From contig NC_057789.1 in NCBI RefSeq assembly GCF_014905175.1, positions 8,370,001-8,434,000 of the forward strand: DNA of 64,000 nucleotides. The letters are read 5' to 3'. This document shows, in pieces, positions 49,417 through 60,573 of the stretch (its first letter is position 1; the number at the start of each line of letters is the position of its first letter). The stretch is from Aphidius gifuensis. Its lineage: Eukaryota > Arthropoda > Insecta > Hymenoptera > Braconidae. The notes below the pieces were generated by a model. That model saw only the letters and a list, made by a program, of their open reading frames with translations. It was not told where the DNA came from and did not search any database. The position numbers and the translations under genes were made by a program.

Positions 49417-50456
49417 ACGGAGGTGGGATAGACGCGAAGCGTCCCACCATAGTTTTGTTTTCACTATATGTTTTATGAATACCGCTCATAGCTTCCATAA
49501 TAATTAAGCTAGATTATTCGTATTAGGCTTAAATTAAAGATCTCGATGAGCTCTAGAGCCTCTGATAAAATTGAAATTTTTCGGGTAATTATTGAGTTTA
49601 CAAATGACGAAAGAAAAATGTAACAAAATCTTCGAAGCGAAATATTAAGAAAACTAAGAAAAAATCATGGATGCGAAAATTTCACAGATAACAGTAAACA
49701 ATGAAATAAAGATAATTAAAAAAAGTTTATATTTTTTAAAATTGAATTCGTTTGTTTATTCAAGAAAAACTGAAACGACATTTTTTTGGAACAGACATAA
49801 CTTTTTTAAAAATTAACTAAGAGGTTTTATTTTTGTTTTAATGGATTCCTCGTCAAAAAATCTACAACCAGAGCCATACTCGAAATTTTTTCAACAATTA
49901 GTTTTTTTATAATTAGCGATTGTTTATAAAAAATATCAGAGTGAGTAGTTTATAAAATAAAAAGAACCACAAAGAAATCATTCAATGAGCTAATTTGGCT
50001 TGACAGCTTGTAGAAAATTTTCTAACAAATTTTTTGACTATAATATGAGATTTTTTTAGTTAATTATTTAAACAATTAATGAAGATTTAAACAATCATTA
50101 TTTTTTTTTTTTTCATCATTTTTTTTGCCGTACGCATGCGCACTTGTGACTGTAGACCCACTCATTTTTACCATTAGATTTTTTTTTTTTTTAAGATGGC
50201 AGATGGTAGCACTTAACAATTCTAGGAATCGATTTGGTTTATTTATTATTTTGTATTTATCCTGTTTTTTGAAAGTTTAAGGTTAAAGTTTTATAAATAA
50301 ATTTAATATAACGAATAATTGTAATATAATAAATTATAATATTACAATTCATTATTAAATAATAAATAAAAATTATAATTTCGGAGTTAACGCGTCCTCC
50401 CACCGGAGTTTTGAAAATTTTCAATTTTCAAAAAGAATGCAGCCGTTACTAAATTT
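49417..50456. mobile_element. About 1.04-kb insertion with GACGCGAAGCGTC end
   Basis: Paralogues at 35338 and 43912 read TATTATTTTGCATTAATTTT without interruption. Here the sequence is split after TATTATTTT (49416) and resumes at TTTTGCATTAA (about 50457). The left end has ACGGAGGTGGGATAGACGCG and the right part AACGCGTCCTCCCACCGGAG. Non-coding; it shares TTCGTATTAGGCTTAAA with the foldback at 3489-6953. Confidence 0.8.
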
Positions 50457-51345
50457 TTTTGCATTAATTTTTTCGATTTATTTTTGTTGGAAAAATAAAT
50501 TGTTTTAGATAAATAACAAAAATATCAATTTTGATTTTTTTTTTTATACGTATAATATAAACAATTAAATACATACTTGAATTCGTTACTGTGTTGGTTG
50601 ATGAAAAAGTGAGGGTAGATAAGTTATTAAAAAATATCTGGCTTGAAAATTATTGATAGTAAATAAATCAAATAAAAATACTTACATTTATTAACTTGAA
50701 AAATAATAAATAGATGATTTATATATAATTTCGATGTAACACTGAATTTACAAAATAAATAAATGTATATATATTTGTCGGTATTGCAGATGGTAGTCAA
50801 TAATAATTTTTATTGGATTATAATTGTATCTATACTTGAGTTTGTACTTAGATAAAATGATGTTACTAAAACGATCACGTGGTCCAATGTGAATTTACTT
50901 TTAAAAAGATATTGTAAATACAAGAAAATTATAATAAAATAAACAATACCAATGTATTGTTTAAATGACGTTACTTGCACTTTAATGTGCAGACAAATTT
51001 TAAAATTTTAATGTTAAAATTACTTTAATTACTTTAACTTTAAACAAAAGTAATAGTGACATTACAAAACGACGCTACTATAAATATTTTCCAGGTCCAA
51101 ATGACAGGTAAAAAAAAAAACTATAAAGCAGTGACCTAAGTCGATGTCTATGAGGGCTATAGAGTATAGCCAACTGATCGATATTTGATGGATCATGGAT
51201 GCATCGATTGATGCATCTATGCACTTGAGGTAGGTCGGGGATGCTCGGGGCTGCGTTTATCGCCACTGCCTACTTGTACTATTTCTACCCTAAAGGGTAG
51301 TTTTGATTGGTTGACCAACTCCGCTGATCTTACTATACATATATT
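50457..51345. repeat. Segmental duplicate block (upstream of gene I)
   Basis: Third copy of the module upstream region, with the UTR-exon donor near 50686 and the altered TATA region near 50828-50836. No conserved open frame. Confidence 0.6.
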
Positions 51346-51728
51346 GAGGGGGGAAGTCACTCCCAAATATAGTGTACACCAGATTACAGATTACCGGTAA
51401 TCATGTAATCTTTCTAACGATTACACAAGATTACTTTTTTTTTTTTTTGGTAATTACAAAGATTCCCTGTAATCTGTTATGAGAAAAAAAAAATTAGTGT
51501 ACTATACATGTCCATGTATACACGCGCATGCGCGATCTGAAAACAGAGATGAGAAAAATACTGAGATTTTCTGTAATCATATCAAGATTACAAGAAATTT
51601 TCGCAGATTACAGATATACGACGTAAGATTACTGGTGATTACATAAAATTTTTAAAGATTATTGATGATTATAACAGATTACAAGAGTACTTTAAATTAC
51701 ATCGATTACACGATTTGACTTCCCCCTC
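51346..51728. mobile_element. 383-bp MITE rich in GATTACA-like motifs
   Basis: Inverted ends GAGGGGGGAAGTCA and TGACTTCCCCCTC. The interior is made almost entirely of AGATTACA / TGTAATC variants and contains GCGCATGCGC. It is missing from the two paralogous blocks (near 36210 and 44955). Confidence 0.78.
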
Positions 51729-52249
51729 GTTTATTTATTTCCTACAAAATGTGTGTGTGTGTGTGCATGTATACATGCTTATAAGCATGTAAATATATAT
51801 AAAATGAGTAGAAATGATAATATTCCTATGATTAAATAATTTAAATAATTTAAATAATAATAATCAATAATAATTAAATAATTCAAATATTTTCGAAAAT
51901 ATGAATACAAAATTGTATAGAAATAAAAAAACAGTTTACATTATTGGTATTTAAATTATTTATTTATTAATTTTTTTTATTATTATTTATAATTAAAAAA
52001 TTTCAGCTTATAATTTTTTAAATTAATAGTTTTCAATATAATTTAAAACGCTAAACAAAAACAAAAAATTTAAGAATCGAATTTTATATTTCAAATAAAG
52101 CTTTTTATTGATAATGAGATTTCGCCGAGCATGATTGTTTCAAATGAGATATTAGAACTTTATCGACTTTGTATAATCAATCCTTGAACTTTATATATAT
52201 ACTATATCTATCATTTAATGCTTTTATAATTATAAAAAAATTTTAAAAT
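51729..52249. other. AT-rich spacer with (GT)n tract
   Basis: A GT dinucleotide run at about 51751-51764, then AT-rich 3' flank of gene L. No gene. Confidence 0.5.
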
Positions 52250-54359
52250 CTGTTGTAAGATTGGTGTTTTGAATATTGATCTCAGAAAGTTCTATTGAAT
52301 TATCGAAAATATCTAAATCAAGGTGATTTAGTGGGTTTGAAGATAAGTGCAGTATTTCTAAATTTTTAAGACCATTAAATATATTATTCGGCAATGTTGT
52401 TAGGTAGTTTCTAGATATGTCAAGCTCACTGAGATTTGATAAACCATTGAAAGTACTCGACTCAACCCACGTAGAAAAATTATATCTGAAATATATCTCA
52501 ATTATATCTCAATTATATCTCAATTTCGACAGATATGGAGGAGATATAAAAAAGATATCGAATATATCTAAATAATATATATTATATATTATTTTTATAT
52601 TCCTGGTAGAAAAAATTATTCATATACATGTAAAGTCGGAAAATATAAATAACGAAATTATAAACTAACGAAAAAATATGGAATATATATATATTTTATA
52701 GATTTTTTTTTAGATTTTATAATAACCGATTTTATATATTTTTCTATTTGGATATATATATCATAATCTATATAAAAAAGATATGCAATATATATAGCAT
52801 AGATCTGCAGAATATAAAAAGGAGATATAAAATATATATACTATAAATATATTTAAATTCAATATTTTTTTAAACAATAAATTTAACATTTTTTTAAACA
52901 ATAAATTCAACATTTATTTAAACATTAAAAAAATGTTGAATTTAATGTTCAAACAAATGTCTAAATTTTTGTTTTAATAAATGTTGAATTTATTGTTTAA
53001 AAAAATGTTAAATTTATTGTGTAAAAAAATATTGAATTTAAATATATTTATAGTATATATATTTTATATCTCCTTTTTATATTCTGCAGATCTATGCTAT
53101 ATATTGCATATCTTTTATATAAATTATGAATATATATCAAATAGAAAATATATAAAATCGGTTATTATAAAATCTAAAATATATAATAATTTCCATATTT
53201 TTTCGTTAGATTTATTTCGTTATTTATTTTTCCCGACTTTATGTATGAATAATTTTCTTATCAGAATAAAAAATAATATATATTATATATTTATATATAT
53301 TCGATATCTTTTATATCTCCTCATCTGTCGAAATGAATATATTGAATTATTGAATATATTTCAGATATAATTTTCTACGATGGTATTATTTTTGTTTGAA
53401 AATAAGCGTAGGGTTTTTAATCCCCTAAGACGATTAAATATATTTTTTGGTAACGTTGTTAGATTATTTTCATTTATATAAAGCTCTCTAAGATTTGATA
53501 GACTATTAAAAGTACTTGAGTCAAGATGATTTAATTGATTTGAATATAAGTATAGCATTTTTAGATTTTTAAGACCATTGAATATATTATTCGGCAATGC
53601 TGTTAGGTAATTTCTAGATATGTCAAGCTCTATGAGATTTGATGAACCATTGAAAGTACTCGACTCAAGATAATTTATTTTGTTTGAAAATAAGCGTAGA
53701 GTTTCTAATCTTCTAAGACCATTAAATATATTTTTTGGTAATGTTGTTAAATGATTATCATCTATATAAAGCTTTCTAAGTTCTGATAGACCATTAAAAG
53801 TACTTGAATCAAGATAATTTAGTTGATTTAAATTTAAAGTAAGAACCCTTAATTGTTTGAGACTGTTGAAAATATTATTCGGCAATGTTGTCAGGTAATT
53901 GTTGTTTATCATAAGCTGTTCGAGCTTCGATAAATCATTAAAGGTACCTGATTCAAAATAATTGAGTTGATTATAAAATAACGTTAAAATTTCTAATTTT
54001 ACAAGAACGTTGAATAAATTGCTCGGTAATGTTGTTAGATTATTGTTCTCAATAAAAAGTCTACGAAGCTTTGATAAATTATTAAAAGTATATATACCTA
54101 ACTCAAAAAAGTGTAGTCTGTTGTGCGACAAATGAAGAGTTACAACGTTTTCTAAGCCAGTAAATATATCTTTCGGAAGAACAGTTAAATTTTTGTATCC
54201 GAGATAAACTTCATAATTATCCAAATGTTCACTGAGTGATTCACAAATATGAAAATCATAATAATATGACGTTGTTCCATTACAAAAATATTTATTGGAA
54301 AGTTGTCTATTAGACGTTGAAGCGCTATCCTGATATCCGTAACCCTGAAAATTGTACAA
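52250..54359 (-). pseudogene. LRR gene split by a foldback element (gene L)
   Basis: 53384-54348 encodes the pre-LRR region (SNKYFCNGTTSYYYDFHIC) and about 11 LRR units (LTTLPKNIFNGLRRLETLRL and similar) from an acceptor TTTTCAG near 54349. The frame then runs into an inserted element (52466-53383) and stops inside it. The remaining three or so units and C-terminus resume in frame at 52465-52250. The 5' side has only a donor remnant (GTGAGTAGAT near 54457): the signal exon and coil are missing. So the gene lost secretion and was also cut by a transposon. Confidence 0.85.
52466..53383. mobile_element. 918-bp near-perfect foldback element
   Basis: Almost the whole element is an inverted repeat: ends CGTAGAAAAATTATATCTGA and TCAGATATAATTTTCTACG, with the arms meeting near 52925. 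A segment beginning CCTGGTAGAAAAAATTATTC (52612) is present in both arms. It sits in an LRR unit of gene L. Confidence 0.88.
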
Positions 54360-54836
54360 TATCTATGAGTTATTTCAATCTATCTCCAAATAATCAACAA
54401 CTCATATACTTTATTACTGTCTATATTATAATTAAATCACGTTAAGATCTACTCACGGGTAATGAAAAAGTGAGAAAAAAATTAAAAATAACTGGTTTGA
54501 CAATTATGGGTACAGTAAACAAAAAAAATGAAAGTACTTACATATAGTAAAATTATAATATTTTTGTGTATATTATCAATCAATTTGTTATATTGTTGTT
54601 TTATTTATCGAAAAATATATATACATATATATATATGTTTGTGCTGGCATGCTTTTGAGGACATTTTTCAGAAGACAGGGTGGGGGTATAATCAAATGAT
54701 TTTGAGGACATTCACTTATATAAACTAAATTTCGAGGACGTCTCTAAATATACATAGGTACATATACCTAATATTTATTAAAAATTTAAACTTACCAAGG
54801 CCACTATGATGATTTGAAAATAATCAATTACGAATT
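54360..54836. other. Remnant 5' flank of gene L; spacer
   Basis: Fusion of the signal-exon donor remnant (about 54457) with the intron/UTR-exon region of the cluster (TAATGAAAAAGTGAG, AAGTACTTACAT near 54538), i.e. the deletion scar that removed the signal exon. No other gene. Confidence 0.5.
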
Positions 54837-56687
54837 TCAATAGTTAATAGTTAAACGTTTTGATAATTCTTTCATTCGTCTAACAGCTCCACGAGTTACC
54901 TTTGTATTTTCAATAAATAAAACATCCAAATTTGGTAAATTTTTAACAAGTTGAATTACCCCTTCATCAGTGACTTTCCTGCAATTTGATATATCCAAAG
55001 AGAACAATTTTTGATTGAATAAACTTTGAATTGATTTATCAGTGATAAATTCGTTTTTTGTTGATTGCGGACCATCATAATTCAAACCCATATCGAAATC
55101 TTCTAATTCTTCTAAATTACCAATTGCACTTATACCGTTATCAGTTATATGTGTGCCAATTATATGTAAATAGTTTAAATTTTTAGCATTATTACAAAGT
55201 TTAATTAAAAATTCATCTTCAACGCCATAATTAGACTCAATATGTAACCTCTTAAGATTTTTCAAATTCCCAATTGGATAACGAATGATTTTTGAATCCC
55301 GCGATGGATGATATTCTTTCGACCAACAATGTTCCAGAGCTAGATAAGTCAAATTTTCCATTTCACCTATCGACTGGAGTAATAGTTGACTTAGTTCAAA
55401 ATCAAATATTGTTAAATGTTCCAAAGCAGTTAGTCGAGGAAATACCTGAAAAATAAATAATATTTTTTATTGTCATATATACCTAATATTTATTAAAAAT
55501 TTAAACTTACCGCGGCAAATGAATCTGGTAAGATAATATCTTTTTCTACTGTACATGAAAGATATAATTTTTCCAATGTTTCACCAACTTGTTCTATTGA
55601 CTTGGTTAAAGTCATTGGTATAGTTGAGTTTTTACATTGCCAATCAATCGTCAGACATCTAAGGTGAGACATAATAGAAAAACAGTTTTCAAAATCTTGA
55701 CTCTTTATTTCTTTGAATCTTAAAGAAAGCTCATCAAGATTTGGACAATTAGCATTGATTATTAACATTATTTGAGAAGTAGGATATCGTTGTAAATCTA
55801 GACAAGTTATACAAATTCCATAGGAATTAATTAGGTACTCTAAATCATTTGCTTTTTCATCGGGTTTATAAGCTGAATCATTTTCATTGCTATTAAATGT
55901 ATATGTTGTAAAGCCTGAAGAATAAAACTCGTTCTCCTCATCTTCACATACTGAAAAATTAATTAAATATTTTTATTAATATATTTAGAGTAATACAAAA
56001 TTTTGTTTTTATCATTTAAAATTATAGTGTTGTTATTTTCTTACTTTTTTTGAATCGTAGTTGATCAGCAAATAGAGGATCTATGCAATCCATATGCAAA
56101 TCACACTGTGCTTGTCGTTTTTTACTATATTCATCATCATCATCATTATTATTATTTTCTATAGATGGTACTACTCTATCATCTAAGAATTTTTTTGATA
56201 TCTGAAACTTGTTCCACCGATCTTTACATACTGAAAAATTAATTAAATATTTTCATATATATTTAGAGTAATACAAAATTTTGTTTTTATCATTTAAAAT
56301 TATAGTGCTGTTATTTTCTTACGTTTTTTTAATTGTAGTTGTTCAGCAAATAGAGGATCCATGCAATCCATATGTAAATCACACTGTGCTTGTCGTTTTT
56401 TACTATATTCATCATCATCATCATTATTATTATTTTCTATAGATGATACTACTCTATCATCTAAGGATATTTTTGATATCTGAAGCCCGTTCCCACAATC
56501 TTTACATTCTGAAAAATTCATTAAATATTTTCATTAATATATTTAGAGTAATACAAAATTTTGTTTTTATCATTTAAAATTATAGTGTTGTTATTTTCTT
56601 ACTTTTTTCGAATTGTGGTTGACTAGCAAATAGAGGTTTCATGAGATTTATACGCAAATCACACAGTGCTTGTCGTTTTTTACTATA

Positions 56688-56719
<32 letters not shown>

Positions 56720-57224
56720 TATTATTTTCTATAGATGGTACTACTCTATCATCTGAGGATTTTTTTGATATCTGAAGCTCGTTCCAACAATCTTCATATA
56801 CTGAAAAATTAATTAAATATTTTCATTAACATATTTAGAGTAATACAAAATTTTGTTTTTAACATTTAAAATTATAGTGTTGTTATTTTCTTACTTCTTT
56901 CGAATCGTGGTTGACTAGCAAATAGAGGTTTCATGAGATTTATACGCAAATCACACAGTGCTTGTCGTTTTTTTCTATATTCATCATCATCATCATTATT
57001 ATTTTCTATAGATGGTACTACTTTATCATCTAAGGATTTTTCTGATATCTGAAGCTATACATGAGAAAAAAATTGATTTATTATTTGATTTAATTTATAA
57101 TTAACAATAAACAATAACATTAGCTGTCGAAAAATAATATATATAATCTAAAACTTACTATTTCTGAACCAATGACATTTTCAAACCATTCGGTAGGACT
57201 TAAATTTGCTGTCTCCATACTCAT
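54837..57224 (-). CDS. RNI-LRR protein with four repeated acidic exons (gene M)
   Basis: Seven exons with consistent phases: 57159-57224, 56895-57054, 56603-56800, 56323-56508, 56045-56230, 55511-55950 and 54837-55445, together 1845 nt, 614 residues. Exons 2-5 are tandem duplicates of about 53-66 residues each (LQISxKSLDDRVVPSIENNN, an Asp run, EYSKKRQAQCDLHMDC, PLFA), separated by near-identical introns. The last two exons encode RNI-type LRRs (CPNLDELSLRF, LFSLDISNCRKVTDEGV, LPNLDVLFIENTKVT) related to F-box genes D/E. I see no convincing F-box; exon 6 begins VC/IC as in D but diverges. No signal peptide. Possible role: adaptor or scaffold of SCF type; function not assignable. Confidence 0.75.
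56045..57054 (-). repeat. Four-copy tandem exon array with (GAT)n
   Basis: Exon plus intron units of about 280-290 bp repeat from 56045 to 57054. Each contains an ATC/GAT trinucleotide tract of different length encoding a poly-Asp stretch (longest near 56690-56715). Confidence 0.85.
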
Positions 57225-57365
57225 CTTACTTGGATTAGTCTTTATATTTAATTTTCGTTTGAATTAACGTGGAATTATAGCAATGATTAACAATTTAAAA
57301 GACGATCAAAATTTGAGTTATCGCCTTGAAAATTTTCGTGTCAAAGTGTTCTGAATAAACGTATG

Positions 57366-58336
57366 CAGGGTTGCCAGACAGTCTAAGAGAGAAGTCTGGA
57401 GGGGGCTGAGCAAAAGTCTGGATTTATCTGGATGGCTTAGAAAAAATTAAAAACCCTAGCATTTTATTAAATTTTTTATTGTGTAAAACACGGAATATAC
57501 CTAGTGCAAAATTTTCTCCTATTCATTTTTTAAAGATATTTATTAATATGTAAAAAAAAATATATCAATTTTTTTTTTTAACATTAATATTAATATTGCT
57601 ACTTAATATTGAATATATATAGGTATTTCTCCCACTTTTTTTTTTCTCATACTTGACGCGAGGTCAATGGTAAAGTAGATAAGGTTAGTAAAGAAGAATC
57701 ATACATATTATAGATTTATAGCTATCCTAGATTAGAAATTCAAAATTTTTATATATTATACAATTTCCATTCAAAATCATCCTTTGAAATTTTTAGATAC
57801 CATATGAATAATAAAATATGGTTTTCGACAAAAAATTTCTGCTCATTTAATATCCCGCCACAAACATGGAAACCATAATAATGATTGTGATTGCGGTCTA
57901 AATTAATTTGTAGGTAATTTTTAGTTGTTATCTTTTATCGGTATCTGTAAAAGTTTAGCGAAAGATTAAAATATAAATGAATAAAATGAAAAATCTAAAA
58001 TATCTGAAAATGATATTGGTAATATGTCTGTGATTCTGGAGTTATTGTATCTGCACGATTCGCCGGCGTAGTTAATGCTATAGAAAAATATGAAGGCGCT
58101 TGCTGCTGCTTTCATGTAAATTTTACTTATTTTTGCATTTGCATACGACTATGCAGTATTTTACATGAAAGCAAACAAGCTTTCATATTTTTTCTATGCG
58201 ACAAACATTTTTGTCGGCGAATCGTTACGATTTTGGGACTGCAATAACTACGTAGATACCATAATAGACTATGATTCTGGACAGCCACTAAAATGTCTGG
58301 AAGAATCCAGACAATTCTGGACGTCTGGCAACCCTG
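57366..58336. mobile_element. Non-autonomous hAT-type element, 971 bp
   Basis: Terminal inverted repeats CAGGGTTGCCAGAC (57366-57379) and GTCTGGCAACCCTG (58323-58336) are flanked by an exact 8-bp duplication AACGTATG. An 8-bp duplication with CAGGG-type ends is the signature of the hAT superfamily. No transposase frame; the interior has inverted CTTTCATGT / ACATGAAAG segments. Confidence 0.88.
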
Positions 58337-58733
58337 AACGTATGTGAAAATGGCTATTGGTATGATTGGTATCCTAAATGGCTATCCTATGTACTTGAAA
58401 ATGACTATTGGTACCGTTTTACGATAATTTAGAGTGTATGATGAAACCGGCCAAAGAGAGAAGCGACAGCTTTCATGTAAACCATGAACAGAGATATAAT
58501 CAGTGATGGGTAATTCGACGATTTTCGGGGTATCATACAATCATACGTATGATACTACATAAAGTGTATGATAGTTGAAAGTGCCCTCTTTTTTTTACAA
58601 AATGAAGTGAATGATTTATTAAACTCACTCACGCCACTACAAAGCAGTGATGGCCGATGGGTCTTTGGTCGATTTTTGAGTTTAATACATTACGTGTAAA
58701 TTACTGTAATTTATGTAATCCATATATTTAATA
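58337..58733. other. Intergenic
   Basis: Contains two CAGTGATGG-GG-type fragments (near 58502 and 58646) that may be ends of another degraded element. No gene. Confidence 0.4.
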
Positions 58734-58984
58734 GGTGCTTTCTGTTGTGTATTTATTTTTTTTCACTTTGATGCGCATGATCATGCACATGCGCCTGTCA
58801 TGCAAACTTGATGAAAGAACAGTGGCGTCAAACAAATAATTCTTAAAAAATAAGAATTGAAACATGGCTGATCCAGCCCCTCATGTCCTACGCTGTTGCA
58901 AACTGACTTTTTGCTGACTGCGCATTCAATTGCGCATGCGTGAAAATAAACAGGAAAAAAAATAAATACACAAAAGAAAGCACC
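58734..58984. mobile_element. 251-bp MITE with 5-bp duplication
   Basis: Inverted ends GGTGCTTTCTGTTGTGTATT and its complement (AATACACAAAAGAAAGCACC), flanked by TAATA on both sides. Non-coding. Confidence 0.8.
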
Positions 58985-58997
58985 TAATACCCAGCAC

Positions 58998-59159
58998 CCG
59001 TATTCAGAGGATGTTCTCATTAAGGCGTTTTTTTCCGATGGTGGCGTTTGTGAAGCTTTTCTATATTGTTCTATATGAAATCTATATAAAAAAAATTTTG
59101 TCAAGTGCCATCAGCGGAAAAAAAAAACCCTAATGAGAACAATTTTGCCCCGTGAATAC
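58998..59159. mobile_element. Palindromic MITE, about 160 bp
   Basis: CGTATTCA...GTTCTCATTA at the left mirrors TAATGAGAAC...GTGAATAC at the right; inner CCGATGGTGGC mirrors GCCATCAGCGG. It lies directly next to the preceding MITE. Confidence 0.65.
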
Positions 59160-59329
59160 AAATACAGGAGGACGAACTTGCCTCAAAAAACCGTATCGCT
59201 ATATGGTCGCCGCATAATTGAGGGGCGCTAGTAGTACCACGGTAACGTGCGCGACTTGTATCGCTTTTTTTTTACAATGCGCATAATACAAACATACTCT
59301 GGTAAACATTAAATAAAACATTATACAGC

Positions 59330-59510
59330 TTTCAGGATTTTTATAAAAATTACTAATTAATTGGAAGAAATTAAGCAAAGAAATTAATGGAAAGTACTAT
59401 TTATTTTTTCTTGGCTACGTCTTTTCCTTAGCTATTTTCACCACTAAATAAAACATTATACAGCTCTCGAGATTTTTATAAAAATTACTAATTTATTTAA
59501 TTCCCATAAT
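59330..59510. repeat. Direct repeat pair, about 60 bp
   Basis: AAATAAAACATTATACAGCT and downstream ATTTTTATAAAAATTACTAAT occur at about 59310-59356 and again at about 59446-59492. Confidence 0.7.
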
Positions 59511-60151
59511 AATTTAAAAAACTATTAACAAATGGGTAATATTGTAAAGAGATTCATGTAGACTACAAATCAATATATTTAGTTTAATCTTTCTCTTAGA
59601 TACATTTACAAAATTCATTATAAATCATTTGGCCTGACAAGTGAGCAAAATGACTAGGCTATTTAATATTTAAACAATTTTTAAAAAAAAAAAAAAAAAA
59701 TACATAAAAATGATAAGAAAAAAAAAGTCACAAAAAAATTGTTATGCAATAATTATTAGAATTTATTGTAGAATTAAAAATGAAAATAATTGATTCCTTG
59801 AAAAATAATAATGCAATTGCAAATTAAATTATAATAATTTAATTTTTAATTTTAATATTAATCTAATATTAATTTAATATATTAAAAAAGGCAAAAAAAT
59901 TCATGGAAAAAGATTTATTTATAGAAAATCATGCAAATTAATATTTAAAAAAGATTTTAATTAAAAAATTTAATTCTGATATAAAGTTGATATATAGTTC
60001 TAGGTAATTCGATGAATTGTAAATTAATTTTTTTCTTTTAATATCTTTCTTTATCCAATAGGATGTGAAACAGAAATTACTCTGATTTTTTAAAAAATAC
60101 ATTAAAATAATTAGAAAAAAAATATAGTCAAGTCCCCCAAGGTGCACCCTA
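59511..60151. other. AT-rich interval, degraded cluster flank
   Basis: Segments similar to LRR-gene 3' flanks occur (TTGTTATGCAATAATTATTAGAATTTATTG near 59739). No gene. Confidence 0.45.
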
Positions 60152-60573
60152 AGTGTTCCGTAGGATTTTTTATTTTTTTTCTTGTTGTTTGATTTGTTTT
60201 TTCATTTTATTGTAAAATAAATGACTATTTTTTTTGTTTTGTTTTATTTTCTAATGTTGTTATTATTTCTGTTGTTTAATGAAAAAAAAAATAAACGACC
60301 GAAAAATTTCAAAAAAGTAACGTAAAGTCTACAGATGAAGCGTCGTCGATTGACCGATTGATCCGATCCGTCAATATTTGAAATTGGGCCCTGTAGAAAA
60401 ATGGCACTATCCCAACTGATAAGGGCCAAAAATTGAAAATAAATATGATGATTGCTTTTGGGAAACAAAATGGAACCTAATGGAACCAATTCGATTCATA
60501 TAACTTTTATTTTTATCGCGAAATAACAAAAAGTCACACGAAAATCGAAAACATAAGTGTCCTACGGAACACT
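60152..60573. mobile_element. TIR element with AGTGTTCCGTAGGA ends
   Basis: AGTGTTCCGTAGGA at 60152 and TCCTACGGAACACT ending at 60573 are exact inverses, about 420 bp apart. It sits inside the cluster-flank-like DNA, which resumes near 60594 (AACTTGCTATGCAATAA). Confidence 0.7.

Noticed and set aside
54837..57224. Canonical F-box in gene M
   Set aside because: Homology to F-box genes D/E is clear only in the LRR part; the region where the F-box should be is replaced by the acidic exon array.
58781..59104. 107-residue - strand open frame
   Set aside because: Spans two adjacent palindromic MITEs; composition reflects their ends.
60244..60489. 81-residue - strand open frame
   Set aside because: Lies inside the AGTGTTCCGTAGGA-ended element, no recognisable domain.
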